NCBI RefSeq assembly: GCF_001949145.1
Contig: NW_019091386.1
Span: forward strand, 932,915 to 994,914
Reading direction: 5' to 3'
Source of the DNA: Acanthaster planci
Taxonomy: Eukaryota > Echinodermata > Asteroidea > Valvatida > Acanthasteridae
DNA: 62,000 bases
Below, piece after piece: positions 10,926 to 22,750 of this stretch. Below the pieces are notes generated by a model. That model was not told where the DNA came from. It made no database searches and worked only from the letters and a program-made list of their open reading frames with translations. The translations under genes and the position numbers were made by a program. The first letter of the stretch is position 1. Each line of letters opens with the position of its first letter.

Positions 10926-13216
10926 GTAACAGTACGTGGAATAGACTGTTACCCTGCCGTACGTAGTCTCAAAACGTCATACAAGACTTCCTCCAAACGT
11001 AGGGACCGGTAGCGGGTTATAGACCCGGCAGAATCCTGCCGAGTGTATGTAAATGGTGAAACTATGACCTCTGAATTTACAAATCAAGCAGTAGCTTTCT
11101 TCTTAATTTAATGTCAAAAATAACTTCAGCATGAATTGTTCTTTTATCTTAAATTTAAGATAACAACCACTGATTTGAAAGAAAATGCTGTAAAATGATT
11201 TATTGATGATAATAATTGAAAAGTAACTTATTACACTGTGATTAACAGAGGTTTAAACCTAAGCAAGGATGAGAACTTGTATTTTATTCGCCCGCCCGCT
11301 GGAAACGTAGCCTAATTCGTGTCAAAGCATTTCCATTGGCCTGACAGAAACTTAAATATTCAGCTTTCAAATTAAAAGGCAAATCGTACACGTTAAATCG
11401 CAACTAGCTACTGGTCTCTATATAACAGGGACAGGGGACGTTAAGGCCGTGTCCGAATCACTTGGCTACCGGTGGGAATTGCGCACGAGTCTATGGCAGT
11501 GGCAGTGGCCAGTTCCCTTTAAGTTGTGAGACTGAACAACAGATACAGTTGGATTTTGAAGTGGTTTCCCCATACAAATTTAAACAGCAGTTGTTTGGGA
11601 GGTGCTGAAGTGATCTCACTATACTTTGAAACTCGTGGATTTGGCTAAACCCTGTACTTTCGGTCCACAGGTACTGGGGCAGCATGCGTCAAGGACACCA
11701 CGTTCTCGCAGATGGCTTTGCACTTTCACAAGCGGTACGCCCTGGCCAGCTTTGTGGCAAAGTGCGGGGCACCCTTCGGCATGATGGTCTACGGGCCCAC
11801 CACGCAGCTCCTGATGGACGTGTACGGCTGGCGGGGAACCATGATGATCCTGGCCGCCTTCAACCTCCACCTCACGGCCTGCGGCTTCCTGGTCGGCTGG
11901 CCCGTGGCGGAGCCCCCTGGCGGGTTCCACTACCGGCGCGTCACGACCGGCGTCCAGCCCCCCAGCCTGGACGATTTCGAACGGGGGAGCAAGGACAGCG
12001 ACCTTTGCTGCAGCCAGGTGGTCTCGACCCTGGGACTGGGGGTCTTCAAGGACATTCGTTTCCTGTTCCTGACGGCCATCAAGCTGTTCAGCGGGTACGG
12101 CTTTAGCGGAATTGTCATCTACATGGTCCCGAACGCGCTGTTGTTGGGGTTGAACGAGCAGCAGGCGGCCTTGAACACCACGGCCTGGGGCGTGGGCAAC
12201 TTCCTGGGGCTGTATCTGACAGCCCTGGTGATGCACTACCGCGTCGTCTCGGTCTGGGCTGTGATGGGGACTGGGGCAAGTCTAGCTATCGTGTGCTACG
12301 CCTTGGATCCGTTCCTATCGTCGTTCCTAGGCCAACTGGCCGTCACGGCACTGATAGGGGCCTGCATGGAGAGTCTGTTCCTAGTCCCCTTGATCATGAC
12401 CCGGTACCTGACTGCTGACGACCAAGTGGTGTTCCTCTACAGCTGGCAGAACTTCATCACGGGCCTGTCTTATCCAGTGGCGGGGCTTGTCTCAGGTAGG
12501 ATAACACGCCTACTAGTAATCCTTATCTTGATCTTTTACAATTTATTGAAAAAAATTTTCTGTGATATTGCTTTTGTCAGCAAAACACCTACATGTACTT
12601 CAGTTTGCCAGGAATTCAGTGAGGAAACCACTGCTAATCTGCTGCGAAGTAAGCCACAGCAGGCTTGCGTTGTAAACGTACACCAGTTTTATCCGGGGAT
12701 GTTGACACCATTTCTGTTCATTAGAACGCTTTTTGTTCAAATGATTTCTGGCGCATTCCCAGAGAAGTGCGGCGATCAAGTCATAGAGATACAGACTTGT
12801 GACTGCAATTACCCCCCTTAAGCAAATTTGGGAGGGATGCGACATTAGGTCAGTGTATGGCGCCATGTTGTTTCCAGAATGATGGATTGATTGCGTCTAA
12901 AAATACAAATTGAAGTTACGCGTACGAGCGGCCTGGCATTGGGACCAAAATCAGAACTCTAGCTCTGGGCGTGCCTCTAGGAGGAAAAGCGCCATCTCTT
13001 GACCAGAAATACCTTGAATCGTAAATAAACCAAAAGCAATGCACGAAGGACAAGCATGCACAATTAATTTATGTCTCACTGTTTGCAGGCTTGCTGTACG
13101 ACGCAACAAGGAACTTTCAAGCAACATTTTTCACGTTCAGTGGATCAATGGTGCTGACGAGCTTCTGTATACTTTCCTTCTTCCTCTACACTAAGAATTC
13201 GAAGGATGCACTTTAG
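10782..13216 (+). CDS. Monocarboxylate-transporter-like (SLC16/MFS) gene, last three coding exons
   Basis: The joined exons 10,782-10,925, 11,671-12,495 and 13,089-13,216 encode about 365 residues of a 12-helix MFS transporter of the monocarboxylate porter type. Both introns are phase 1, with clean GT donors and AG acceptors after pyrimidine tracts. The split codons at both junctions make Gly. Visible landmarks are the helix-3 region NQIGVRPVVVVGGLLTCLGF, the HFHKRYALASFVAKCG stretch, YGWRGTMMILAAF before helix 6, and helices 7-12 ending FFLYTKNSKDAL and a TAG stop. Helices 1-2, with the family's DGGWGW-like motif, are absent, so at least one upstream exon is missing. None was found between 1 and 10,781. 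The cytoplasmic loop between helices 6 and 7 is short, about 40-50 residues. The substrate cannot be assigned. Such proteins act in the plasma membrane, and many co-transport monocarboxylates with protons. Confidence 0.9.
11445..11522 (+). mobile_element. Half of a Harbinger-like MITE (family B) in a transporter intron
   Basis: The sequence GGCCGTGTCCGAATCACTTG and the interior GCACGAGTCTATGGCAGTGG match the left half of the complete copy at 38,725-38,843. No right terminal repeat follows, so the copy is truncated. It lies in the intron before exon 11,671-12,495. Confidence 0.75.
11671..12495 (+). CDS. Transporter exon (helices 4 to 10)
   Basis: The acceptor is CGGTCCACAG and the donor is CTCAG|GTAGG. 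The exon is 825 bp. An open frame continues past the donor to 12,821, but that part lacks similarity to the family and is intron read-through. The exon is clearly GC-rich compared with the AT-rich introns. A long antisense frame (11,619-12,236) is a compositional shadow. Confidence 0.92.
13089..13216 (+). CDS. Transporter terminal exon (last two helices and stop)
   Basis: The acceptor is CACTGTTTGCAG. Reading phase 1, the exon gives LLYDATRNFQATFFTFSG, a hydrophobic helix and the C-terminal tail TKNSKDAL, with a TAG at 13,214-13,216. A possible polyadenylation signal AATAAA lies far downstream, at 14,047-14,052. Confidence 0.88.
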
Positions 13217-16136
13217 CCACGGAGAATATTTCCTAGCAGCTGGTGGAGTTTAATTTTCCGAAATGGGAATTTGGGGCTTGCGGCTTGTCGATGAACTTCC
13301 ATATGTCACTGTCAGTTGTCTGTCTTGCTATCAACAAATCAAAACTTGCAACTGACAATCTCTTACCTAATATTCACATTCCTATTTCATGAAAATTGGT
13401 ACAAATGTAGAATTAATGTATAGGAGATTCGAAATCAGGGCACCAGGTAGTGGACATGAATAATTGTACGCACGTCTGATAACGATAAGGATTTAAAACG
13501 TGAGCGCGCCCCCAGGCGCGGGAAAATACTACTTCGCTCGACGCCCAGCGCCCGAAACGGGCACTGGGAAGGGCTTGCACGAATTTAGTGAAGGAAATAC
13601 GTCACACAGGGTCACAGCTAACGATGTACAGGCATTGTGGGAAAATTTCCACCATGCGCACGCGCGACCTCGCTCAATGACACGAGCAGTGGTTGTCAAT
13701 TTTAATGATTTTTTCTTTTTTCTTCCTCAATGCTGAAAAATCTTCTCACTACACTCTTTCATCCAAAATTGATCAAGATAACTTATGATTTAAGATATAT
13801 CGCCCAAAGACACGTGATCAATTATACTTATTGAGAAGATAAATTACAACACTGTGACTGTACCAAGGCCATGTTTTTATCATATAGCCGGCACTTTGCC
13901 CATCCCAAAGCAATGCCATCGGCGAAACAAAAATTTGAAATAACGCTTCGCTAACAGGAAGTGATAACCTCGTGATCGCAGGTCGTGCACAATGTAGCCA
14001 ATCACAGTGCATAGCCATCAGCCCCTCCCAGCTGGGCGACAAGTGAAATAAATATATTACATGTGCAATCTGTGCTCGTGCACAAGCACATTGAGGGCGC
14101 GCTTTGTTTCAGAACGCTGATCTGCCCCAATAATGTATTAAAGATTTTGAGTTCGCTTCATCAAGTAGGAATCGAAAGGGTCCGTGAACTTCCGCTACTT
14201 CCGCGGAGATTAATTTGAAGGGACTGTTCGACCACGGAAATTTTCAAGCGCTTGGGTTCAATGGCCGCGCCTCGCAGCGGTCCATCCGGCTGAGAGACCA
14301 GCCCGTCTGTTAGCGCCTATAATCACAGACTTCCAGATATTTACTCGGTAAATTACCAGTCCTTGCCCGGGGAAATTTCTCTAGAGATATGGTGGTATGA
14401 TTTCGGAGATGATTGTTGATGGGCTTTTCAGCTTTTAAGCTGTGGAGCAATGCTGTTGTGTAGGCCTACTTCGTATTCCACAGAAAATGATTTGCCTTGT
14501 CATTATTGATTAAAATCAATATGAAAGCTGTTGAAAAGTACCTTTTCACTCCAGTTGATGGTGAATAAATGGACATTTCAAAAAGGAGTGTTTTAAGCTT
14601 ATGGATTTTGAACTGCCAGTCTGTGAACGTTTTTATTTAATAACTATTTGTGTTACATGTACATCTTTTCACCTTCTAAGGCTTACAGTTTAAGATGCTG
14701 TGGTTTTGTGTACAAACTGATTCGATTATTTATTCGCAAGAGTTAGTTAGGACTTGTTTTGCATTCTGGATTGAAAAGAAGAGACTAGAAACCAGACCAC
14801 ATTTCTGAACCGGAAAAATTATCCCCCCCCTTCGCTCGTAGCTCTTAATTAACAGAAGAAATTCAGCCGCGCCAGTAGTCGTAGTGAAAAATGTAAAATG
14901 TCTCGTTTGGCACGAAAGTCGCACTATTGGAGAATCGCACAAGTTGTTGACAACACCGCCAGCTTTTTTTTTCAACGTACAGCTGCCAGGTCAAATCCCA
15001 TAGTCCGATAGGTTTATGCACGATCTCCGTCTAGCAGACGATGTAGGCTAAAGACCCCCACTGGCGAGACTTAAAACAGGAACGATTGGCGCGCAAGAAA
15101 GTGCAGTTTCCATCTCGTCTCCGAGGCAACCACGCCTCGGCGGGAATCTGAGCACTACGAATCGGGTTTCACCCGTCACGACTTCCGTGCATGTCGTCTG
15201 GCTCGCGGTCTCGCCGTCAATTCCCGCGTGATCGTCAATATCCTTTAGATACCAATTTTGAAACTAGTGATCGCCCCCTGCGTGCAAACCTAGCGGTAAC
15301 GGTGCGCCGCACGTGTTGATGATAATTTGTTACAGGTGTGGATTCCGCGCTTCAGATTTGCACAAGACTGCGCCAACCAATATGGAGAATTTGAAAACTG
15401 TTTGGGCCGCACAGGGGACGGTCATTAGATTAGTGAAAATCAATTCTATTTGATGAACAAAAAGGAGCACTGTACTTAGTGGGCCCTCCTGTCGGACAGC
15501 CTCGATTTTCCCACTTAAAATGGGGGGGGGGAGAAGATAACTTATATAAATGTGATCATCCGTGACTTCGTTTGTCCCCAAACGTCACCTGCTGTTCTCA
15601 TTTCAAAACAACAGGGTTAAGACCCCTGTATGTTTTTTTTTACTTAGCCAGTGGACACCAGTCTCGAAAAAAACACGTTAATTCAACACCCTCAGAGGGA
15701 TATCCAAGGATTGGCTTCTCGTAAAGCGTTTCATTTTATGTTTTCAAGTTGAAAAAAACTGTCTTTCTTGAAAACAAAAACGCTGTTCTATAATTCACTA
15801 ATACTTTTAATGAATGCTATCCTTATTGTCTTTCTATCAACGGTATTGTTGTCCAGCGTGTAGTTATAGGCCAACATGTAAAACAGGCAGAATATTGCCA
15901 TTTGCGTGCAATATCAGTGGACTTGGCCGACAGTCGCCCGTCTTTAAATCAAAGACCCTTACGTCAACGCAATAGACTACCGGTACGCTTCATTATCTTA
16001 CTGCAGGTTATTCACCACTAAATTATTGCTTCATTCAGAGAGCATAGCGCTTGATTACACTGTTGGAGAGTTTGAATTCATTTGAAGAAGGTCGAAGTAC
16101 ATACAGTGCACTTGGAAAGTGGTTTGATTTCAACAG
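13217..16136. other. 3' flank of the transporter gene; no supported gene
   Basis: This is probably 3' UTR at first and then intergenic DNA. A GC-rich hairpin CCCAGCGCCCG-AAA-CGGGCACTGGG lies near 13,543-13,567. A TAGGCCTA palindrome is at 14,461-14,468. The small open frames lack domains. Confidence 0.5.
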
Positions 16137-16167
16137 GAAACGTGATCACTTTTGGTGATCACGTTTC
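16137..16167. repeat. Perfect inverted repeat, 13-bp arms
   Basis: The arms GAAACGTGATCAC and GTGATCACGTTTC surround a 5-base loop TTTTG. It is isolated in gene-free DNA. Confidence 0.85.
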
Positions 16168-19100
16168 AAGGACATTTGCCACAGTGTATTTCAAGATATT
16201 GAACAGTTGGGCGATATTAATGCCAGTTCGGTGTTGCAACAGAGCACGCCCAAAATGAAGCGCGTCCAAGGTCATGCGAACGCGCGTGCGAGGTCAGCCT
16301 TACCAGCGTGGCATTACGCGTGATTTGTCCCTAGTGACCTTTGCTTTTTTGAAATACCGAACCGACTCGATTGTTTCATTATTCCTTCTTCTGTAAGTCA
16401 AGAAATTTGCCATGCCGCACATTTTTTGAAGAGTTAGTCTTAGTAAAACGGATTTCGTCGAAAATGCTCCATGTAGTGAATAAAGATGGCGGTTTCAAAG
16501 TTACTTATCGAGGACTGTTTAGATGTGGCTAAACTGATTAAAACTCAATATCTCTTCCCAGTCTTTGTATAGGAATATTATTTATTCCAAAAAAAGTACC
16601 GAAAGGAAAAAAAAATGAAGACAACTACATCACCGTATGGACAAAGTGATACCTTAAAAATTGGAACTAACGTTCCCACGTCGATATGCTTGCCGTCTCG
16701 GTCAGGCACAATAATGATGGATTTCATCCACTGATATCATCTGCCAAAAAAAAAAATCAGATGAGCCTCGGTAAAACTTATGAAGCATAGTATTGCTCAT
16801 TTAGTTTCTTAAATATTATATCTCGAGAGATAACTATCTTACAGGCGGAAAGCTTTCCGTTTTCTCGAAAAATGAACTTCCAGCAGTTGGTGTTTCCAAA
16901 TGATACTTTCAGTGAGACAGGCGCTTATTTAAGCATGGTCCAGAAATCGGTAATTGTTACACTTAAAGTACAACTGAGGGTCCCATCTTGTCCTGTAACT
17001 TCCTTGGCTTCACGTACCAGCAGCGTCTCCGCTGTGATACCGCGCACGATATGGAGCCGATGGGTATCCCCCCCCCACGTCCAATCCCAATACACACTCC
17101 AGACTATTGTTACCTAACACATCTCCCCAGAAGTCTGTAAAGAACTTCTGAGATTCCGTCCAAACAATGACCAACACAAAGGCGGAGGGGATGAGGGTCT
17201 CTTCGCCCCATATCTTGCATCATATGTCCGCCGTTGGTCCTTCTTCACGGAAGGTTTGATACCGGCTACCTTTTACCGAGACACGCCTCAGCTCCTGGGG
17301 TCACTAGTACTGTTTCACGCGGTAATAGCTGAATCAGCGCCCTCTATCAGCTCGCCCTCTATGGCTAATAATATAACTCTTCTTTCCCCGAAATTCACAC
17401 AAATCTCTGAAAAATTTTGACAACCCGAAATATTTGTGTTTTCTGAGGGGCTATTTTTTTCTATAGAACTTTGGTAGCTTAGGGAGGTAATGTATTCAGC
17501 AATGTTTTGTTGCCTTTAAGATGAGTGGAAAATCCGCATTATACTGCAGCCTGTTAGAAATCTCGAGGGAAACAGAGAGGACATAGTCCCCGATCCATCG
17601 ACAAAGCGAACGTATCATAATAATGCTTGCTTTCCTTGGAACTTGATAAGATGACACTGTGCATGACTTCATCGTCGCCATAGCAACGCCTCAGTAATAA
17701 CAAAATGCGCACCTGTCCGTCGACGGCCTGATTTTAAACAGAAATCGAGGCCAATGCCGGAGCAAAAAGTTAGGAACGTTGAAGCAATTTGAGGGGAAAA
17801 ATTAATCAACTGTATCGGGTTGTATTCGTTTGGCCAATTGTATTTGGCCAATTATTGGACTAGAAATAGCACCAAAAATAGGAAAGTAGCCCCGATGCAG
17901 CGAGCTAGCTGGACGCGGTCAAATTATAAATGTCATTAGTGGCCATATCACGATGACCCATATTCCAGACAGTATTTCCCCTATTTTCTCTCAAAATAAT
18001 TAGAACAGTAAATTTTTCCTTGCTCCGCTCAGCACAGTGTTGACATATAAACTGAAGCCAACAGAACGCTACTTGGACCCACCATGTCTTGCGACGGCTC
18101 CCTAGAGAATACAGTCGTTGATTAACCTTAAAAAGTGAGGAAATATGTGACCGGCAGCACATCGAAATCAGGAATAAGTCTCAAACTGACTTTTTGAGAT
18201 ATGTACATGGTCTGAAAGAGAATTTCATAAGCTTTCAAATGGTACATATTACAAATGTGTTGATGGTAACCTTTAATGCATGCACTTCCAAAATATACAG
18301 GAACCGCCACATCGATTTTTTCATACACACCCCTCTTTACTAGGTCTTCACGTAAAACGGCTTCAGCGACTTATTCCTGATTACGATGTACCGGTTCACA
18401 CTCTCGATAAAACAGTCTGTGTTTCTTTGAAGAATGTTCTCACCACAAAACAGAAACAACAGATAAGCAAGAAATCTGCATTTATTTTCATCAGCAATAA
18501 TTCTACTTAGTGAATTCTTCAATATACCGTCACTGAAATAAAAAAAAAAACCCGCAATTTATTTAGCTATAATAGAATATAGGAAGTGCTCTCCATTTTT
18601 TTCCCCAGATCGGCATAATTGTCCGGCTGCACTGAATCAGTGTGCTGTTTATACTGTGACGAGTTTGTAGGCTATTAAATCAGTTTGGCGTGAGAGTCTG
18701 ATAAACCTCGGTACGGGGTGTGAGATTGGCGTAATAAAAAAAATTGCGTACTCGGAAATTAATCAAGGCACCAGGAAACCTGACTCGGCGAAAACGTGGT
18801 GTAGATTATCGGAGAAGAGTCCGCGTATGTGATCATGCACATGACCTGTAAATGAAACAAGATCATGTAGGCGTGGTCAGTGTTTGCTGCGAGGAGGTAA
18901 GGTCACATCATCCTTACAAAAATGCCGGAAGAATCAAAGTATTAGCAAACCGCAAGCAGCATTATTATAGTAAAGAGCATCTGAAAAGAAACCAAACGCA
19001 ACCCGCCAAAGAGTTTGCCCTTCATGAGACTCCGTAGGTATCCTTTCTAGACTTAAGAACAGCAGCTGTGTGTAGCGTAAACAACTGATCTTCGCTTACA

Positions 19101-22100
19101 TAGATCGGCTTAATTCTACAAATTGAACATCATTTATTAATACTGTGGGCTTATAACACGGCGACATCCATTCGGCTGGAGTGCAGCTTGGATACGCGTC
19201 GAGACGCAAACCATAAACAACCGCTCAATTCTACTCTGTGACAGACGATTTAACTGATGGAGTGATAGCAGAGTTTTCCCCGCTCTTCAAAGCTTACAGA
19301 GCAAGCTGAAAATGTCACCAGGATTTGCTGCCTTATCCCTAAAAGCTCTGAATATTGCCAGCGTGCCGTCGTCATCAGCCATTTTCATTTCGAGTGCAGT
19401 CATCGACCTCGGATTTTTTTCCCAGGCTGCAGAGGTATCCAGTCAACTCAGTCTCTATGCTTATTTAACTTGAACTCATAAAAGGTTTTGAAGATACCGT
19501 TGGTTTTGCGCAGCGCAAACTAACATACCAACAGCCATGGAGTCTATGGTGTAATAAGCAACCATACATCGCGGTTGCGTTCAATTACTCGCTGACTCAT
19601 CGACTCTACGGCGATATGTATATATATATTTTTTCACGGACAAAGAAGTATTCTTTGTCATTTCTTCTTCGTCTCCTTTTCAGGTCTGAATGCGAGGAAT
19701 TTCTGCTCCAGAGCTTCATGGCATTTGCTGTCTTTATCAGAATAACGAACTGGAACCTTTACAACCCGTAGTTTAACGACCCGGGGAATGAAAAGAAAAA
19801 AATCAACATGGAAAACGCCAGAGTACTGTGTGGCCAATGATATAGCGCTCTCTGGTCCGTGGAGAGAGAATTTGCCGGGGCGAAGCAATCTCGTTCGGGC
19901 GAGGCAAACAGGCAGGGTTGAGTCCGTTGAGACTAAACGAGACGAGCCACTTCACGGGAGAGAGGGAAAAAATATCCCCATTAATTCATCTGTGAAAGAG
20001 ACCTGTGCTGTCCCATCATGAGACTTTCCAAAATGCTGGAATATGAATGATGTCGCCGAATGGACTGGCAAATTTGATCAAGAAAAAACTATGCAATCCG
20101 AAAGAGAAGACCCAGAGCCGTTGTTCGCACGCCTACCACCAGTATACTCGAGACTGGGGATCGGCATTTTAGATAGCAATTTGGATTTTGGATAGAAATT
20201 CGACTAAACTTTGAGTATGATTATGAAATCAATCAAATAGATGCAAGTTGACCCAGAAAAAAGACCCCAATTTCTCACAAGAGAAAAAAACCCAAAGGAA
20301 CAGAACGATTGCATATTTGTAATGTAATTTAAAAGATAAGACAATCGTAAAGTGGGCTAGGGTCCTTGAATAAGGTCATAACCTAGCCCTACCAACCCGA
20401 CTACCATACTCCTTTTGTTACTTTGTCACAGACGCCTCAAATAGAACAACAGAACAATGGTCACGGTTTGGTTAACAAAGGTAAGAGCGCCACCACTCGT
20501 CCTAATAATTGGGGGAGCCATGGGGGGTAGGGTTCGCATCTCTAGGCAATTCCTTTATGTTGTGCCCCACTTTCCTCCACACGCAATGACCCGACAATGT
20601 TTTCTCTTCAAATAAGTCTTAGTGGTGCCTCGGAAAAAGGAGAAACCTGATTTCTCTATTCCTCTATCATACCAAGCCACCTGATCCCAACCTAGATAGT
20701 CTATTGTGTCCGTCGAATAAAGAAGCATTGAAATCCTGAGAACATACAAAACTGTCCCCCCTTTCAGTGAAATTATCATCGTATTTCCCTTTCCCGATCA
20801 CCGATTAAAGAGGGATCATATTATAATTTTTTTGGCTTTGGTTCCCCTTCCAATTGAGAACTGGGGAATCAATGCTCATCTGAACATCAACGAGTCCTAG
20901 CGCTGACCTTCCCTTTTGCCAATAACTCATAATCGAATTATCATTGATGCCGGGAGGATATATCCCGCGGCCGGACGTTTATGGTTTCCCGCGGACACAC
21001 GAGTCCCTTGAGAGCCATTGGTATACGGCAGAGAAGCGGAACTTGTCGGTGAGGAAATGAAAAATCATTACGACTTCCGTGAAACCTGAAACCGCCACTC
21101 TGCGACGAAAAAACACGGCCAAACTATAATCCTCTCAAGAATCTGAATTCCGTAGTGCCAATTTAGAACTTTAAATAATAGATATTAAATAATGTATGGC
21201 CAGAAAGGGCCAGGATAATGCAGCGGTACGTACAGTGTGACGCAAACAATGGCAGATTGAGAAGTTGGAAAAAGTATAATGTTTTCCGCAAATTAAAGAG
21301 TTACAGAAGAAACAACGTCATACGGCGGATTCCAAAAAGTTCCTAGGAACTCGTCCATGTCCCAAGCTATAACGACCAAACTTCTAACTACTATAGTTTT
21401 GTATTTAGAATAGAGAAAAAGCTTTCGCGAGTGTGCAACATGGAGTGTCAGGTTCGTTTGTCACTTAATGACGCTTTGGACAGGCCAAGCTTTGCTGTAC
21501 CACACTCAAGCCTAACATCCACCACGGGGACTACCGAAACATGATCTATCCGCGCTCAAAGTTGCATTAGCAAGACTGATCATACAAGGGATCTAACCAA
21601 CATTCCACGGACTTGAAGTGCCCTGAAATTAAATTCCTCTCTTCCCGTGTCTTCTCTCTTCGATTACTTGTAGTCCAAGACCTGTTTGGTATTTGATTCA
21701 TGTCCCCGTGTCGCAGTGCAGTAATGCAGGGTCTTTCTGCCAATGCACGTTCGTTCGTTTCTGTGAATGGCGAATGTGCAGAAACACCTTATATCGACTA
21801 GAGCCAAGTCGAACTCATAACAAGCACTGAACACTGGTACCCTTGCCGCATCAGGGAAGCCCTTGAAATCATCAAGTTCAACACTGATCCCCAAGGCACC
21901 GGTTTCAACATCAGTGATATCTGGCGCCCAATCCTCACATCCCAGTCCAATGGGTCTCCTATACCCTAGGATAAGTTCCCAGTCTACGGGTCTCCTATAC
22001 CCCTGGCAACCTTACCACACGCCCCCCTCCATCAGACTGACACACGTCACTGATCATCTTTCATCCTCTGTTCTGCTTGAATACCCTTGTGTTGGATCCT

Positions 22101-22503
22101 GGACGCCTCACCGCCTCTAGACACCATTATAAACTGCTTCACCGGAATGCCGGCAGTCTCCTGATGACCGACTTTTCAGAACCATCGCCCACCCCCGAGA
22201 CATTTTACATGCTGCTACCACAGCCTCATAACCTTTCCGAAACACCTATAAACTTGCCGATTTTTTTCTTACACTGGAGATCGCCATACATTTTCCTAAG
22301 AACAGAGAGTTGAAAACACCAATCATGTATAAATTATGCAAGTGGGCCTTCGATGTGCGTGAAACTTGGCCCCGCAGCAATTTCTTTCCTTTTTTAAACA
22401 CCAAATTGGGGAAACCCGATTTGAATAAATGCTTCAATCGTGGCTTTGGTATTTTTTTTTTAAAGCGAAGTAACTCTGACATTTCAACACTTTCAGCAGG
22501 CAT
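16168..22503. other. No supported gene
   Basis: Only short open frames without domains are present. Local features are a direct repeat TTTGGCCAATTGTA/TTTGGCCAATTA at about 17,829-17,855 and an inverted pair GGGCTAGG/CCTAGCCC at 20,354-20,389. No tRNA, rRNA or known miRNA seed was recognised. Confidence 0.45.
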
Positions 22504-22750
22504 GGAGACTACACTTCTAAACCTGTTGTGTTAAAACAACACATTTTGGTTTTATTAGATGACCACGCCATAGGGTGTTACTTTAACACCACTGGTGTTA
22601 ATTTGCACACCAATAAGTGCTACAATGCACTGGACGTTGTTAAAAACAACACCAGATAACACCAACATTGTTAAAATCAGAGAAAATTGTTGGTGCAGTC
22701 CTCTGATAACACCGGGGGTGTTAAATTTAAGATTTTGTAGTGTAGTCTCC
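22504..22750. mobile_element. MITE-like element with 12-bp perfect terminal inverted repeats
   Basis: The ends are GGAGACTACACT and AGTGTAGTCTCC. The 247-bp interior is packed with GGTGTTA/TAACACC motifs in both orientations, for example TTTAACACC next to GGTGTTAA and CAACACCAGATAACACCAAC, so the single strand can fold extensively. There is no coding capacity. The superfamily was not assigned, and no target duplication is obvious. Confidence 0.7.

Noticed and set aside
11619-12236. Minus-strand 205-codon frame
   Set aside because: It is antisense to the GC-rich transporter exon, is Gln/Gly/Val-rich, has no domain and runs across the acceptor site.
12496-12821. C-terminal extension of the transporter frame
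   Set aside because: It follows a GT donor, is AT-rich and unlike the family. The true last exon at 13,089 completes the expected helices in the right phase.
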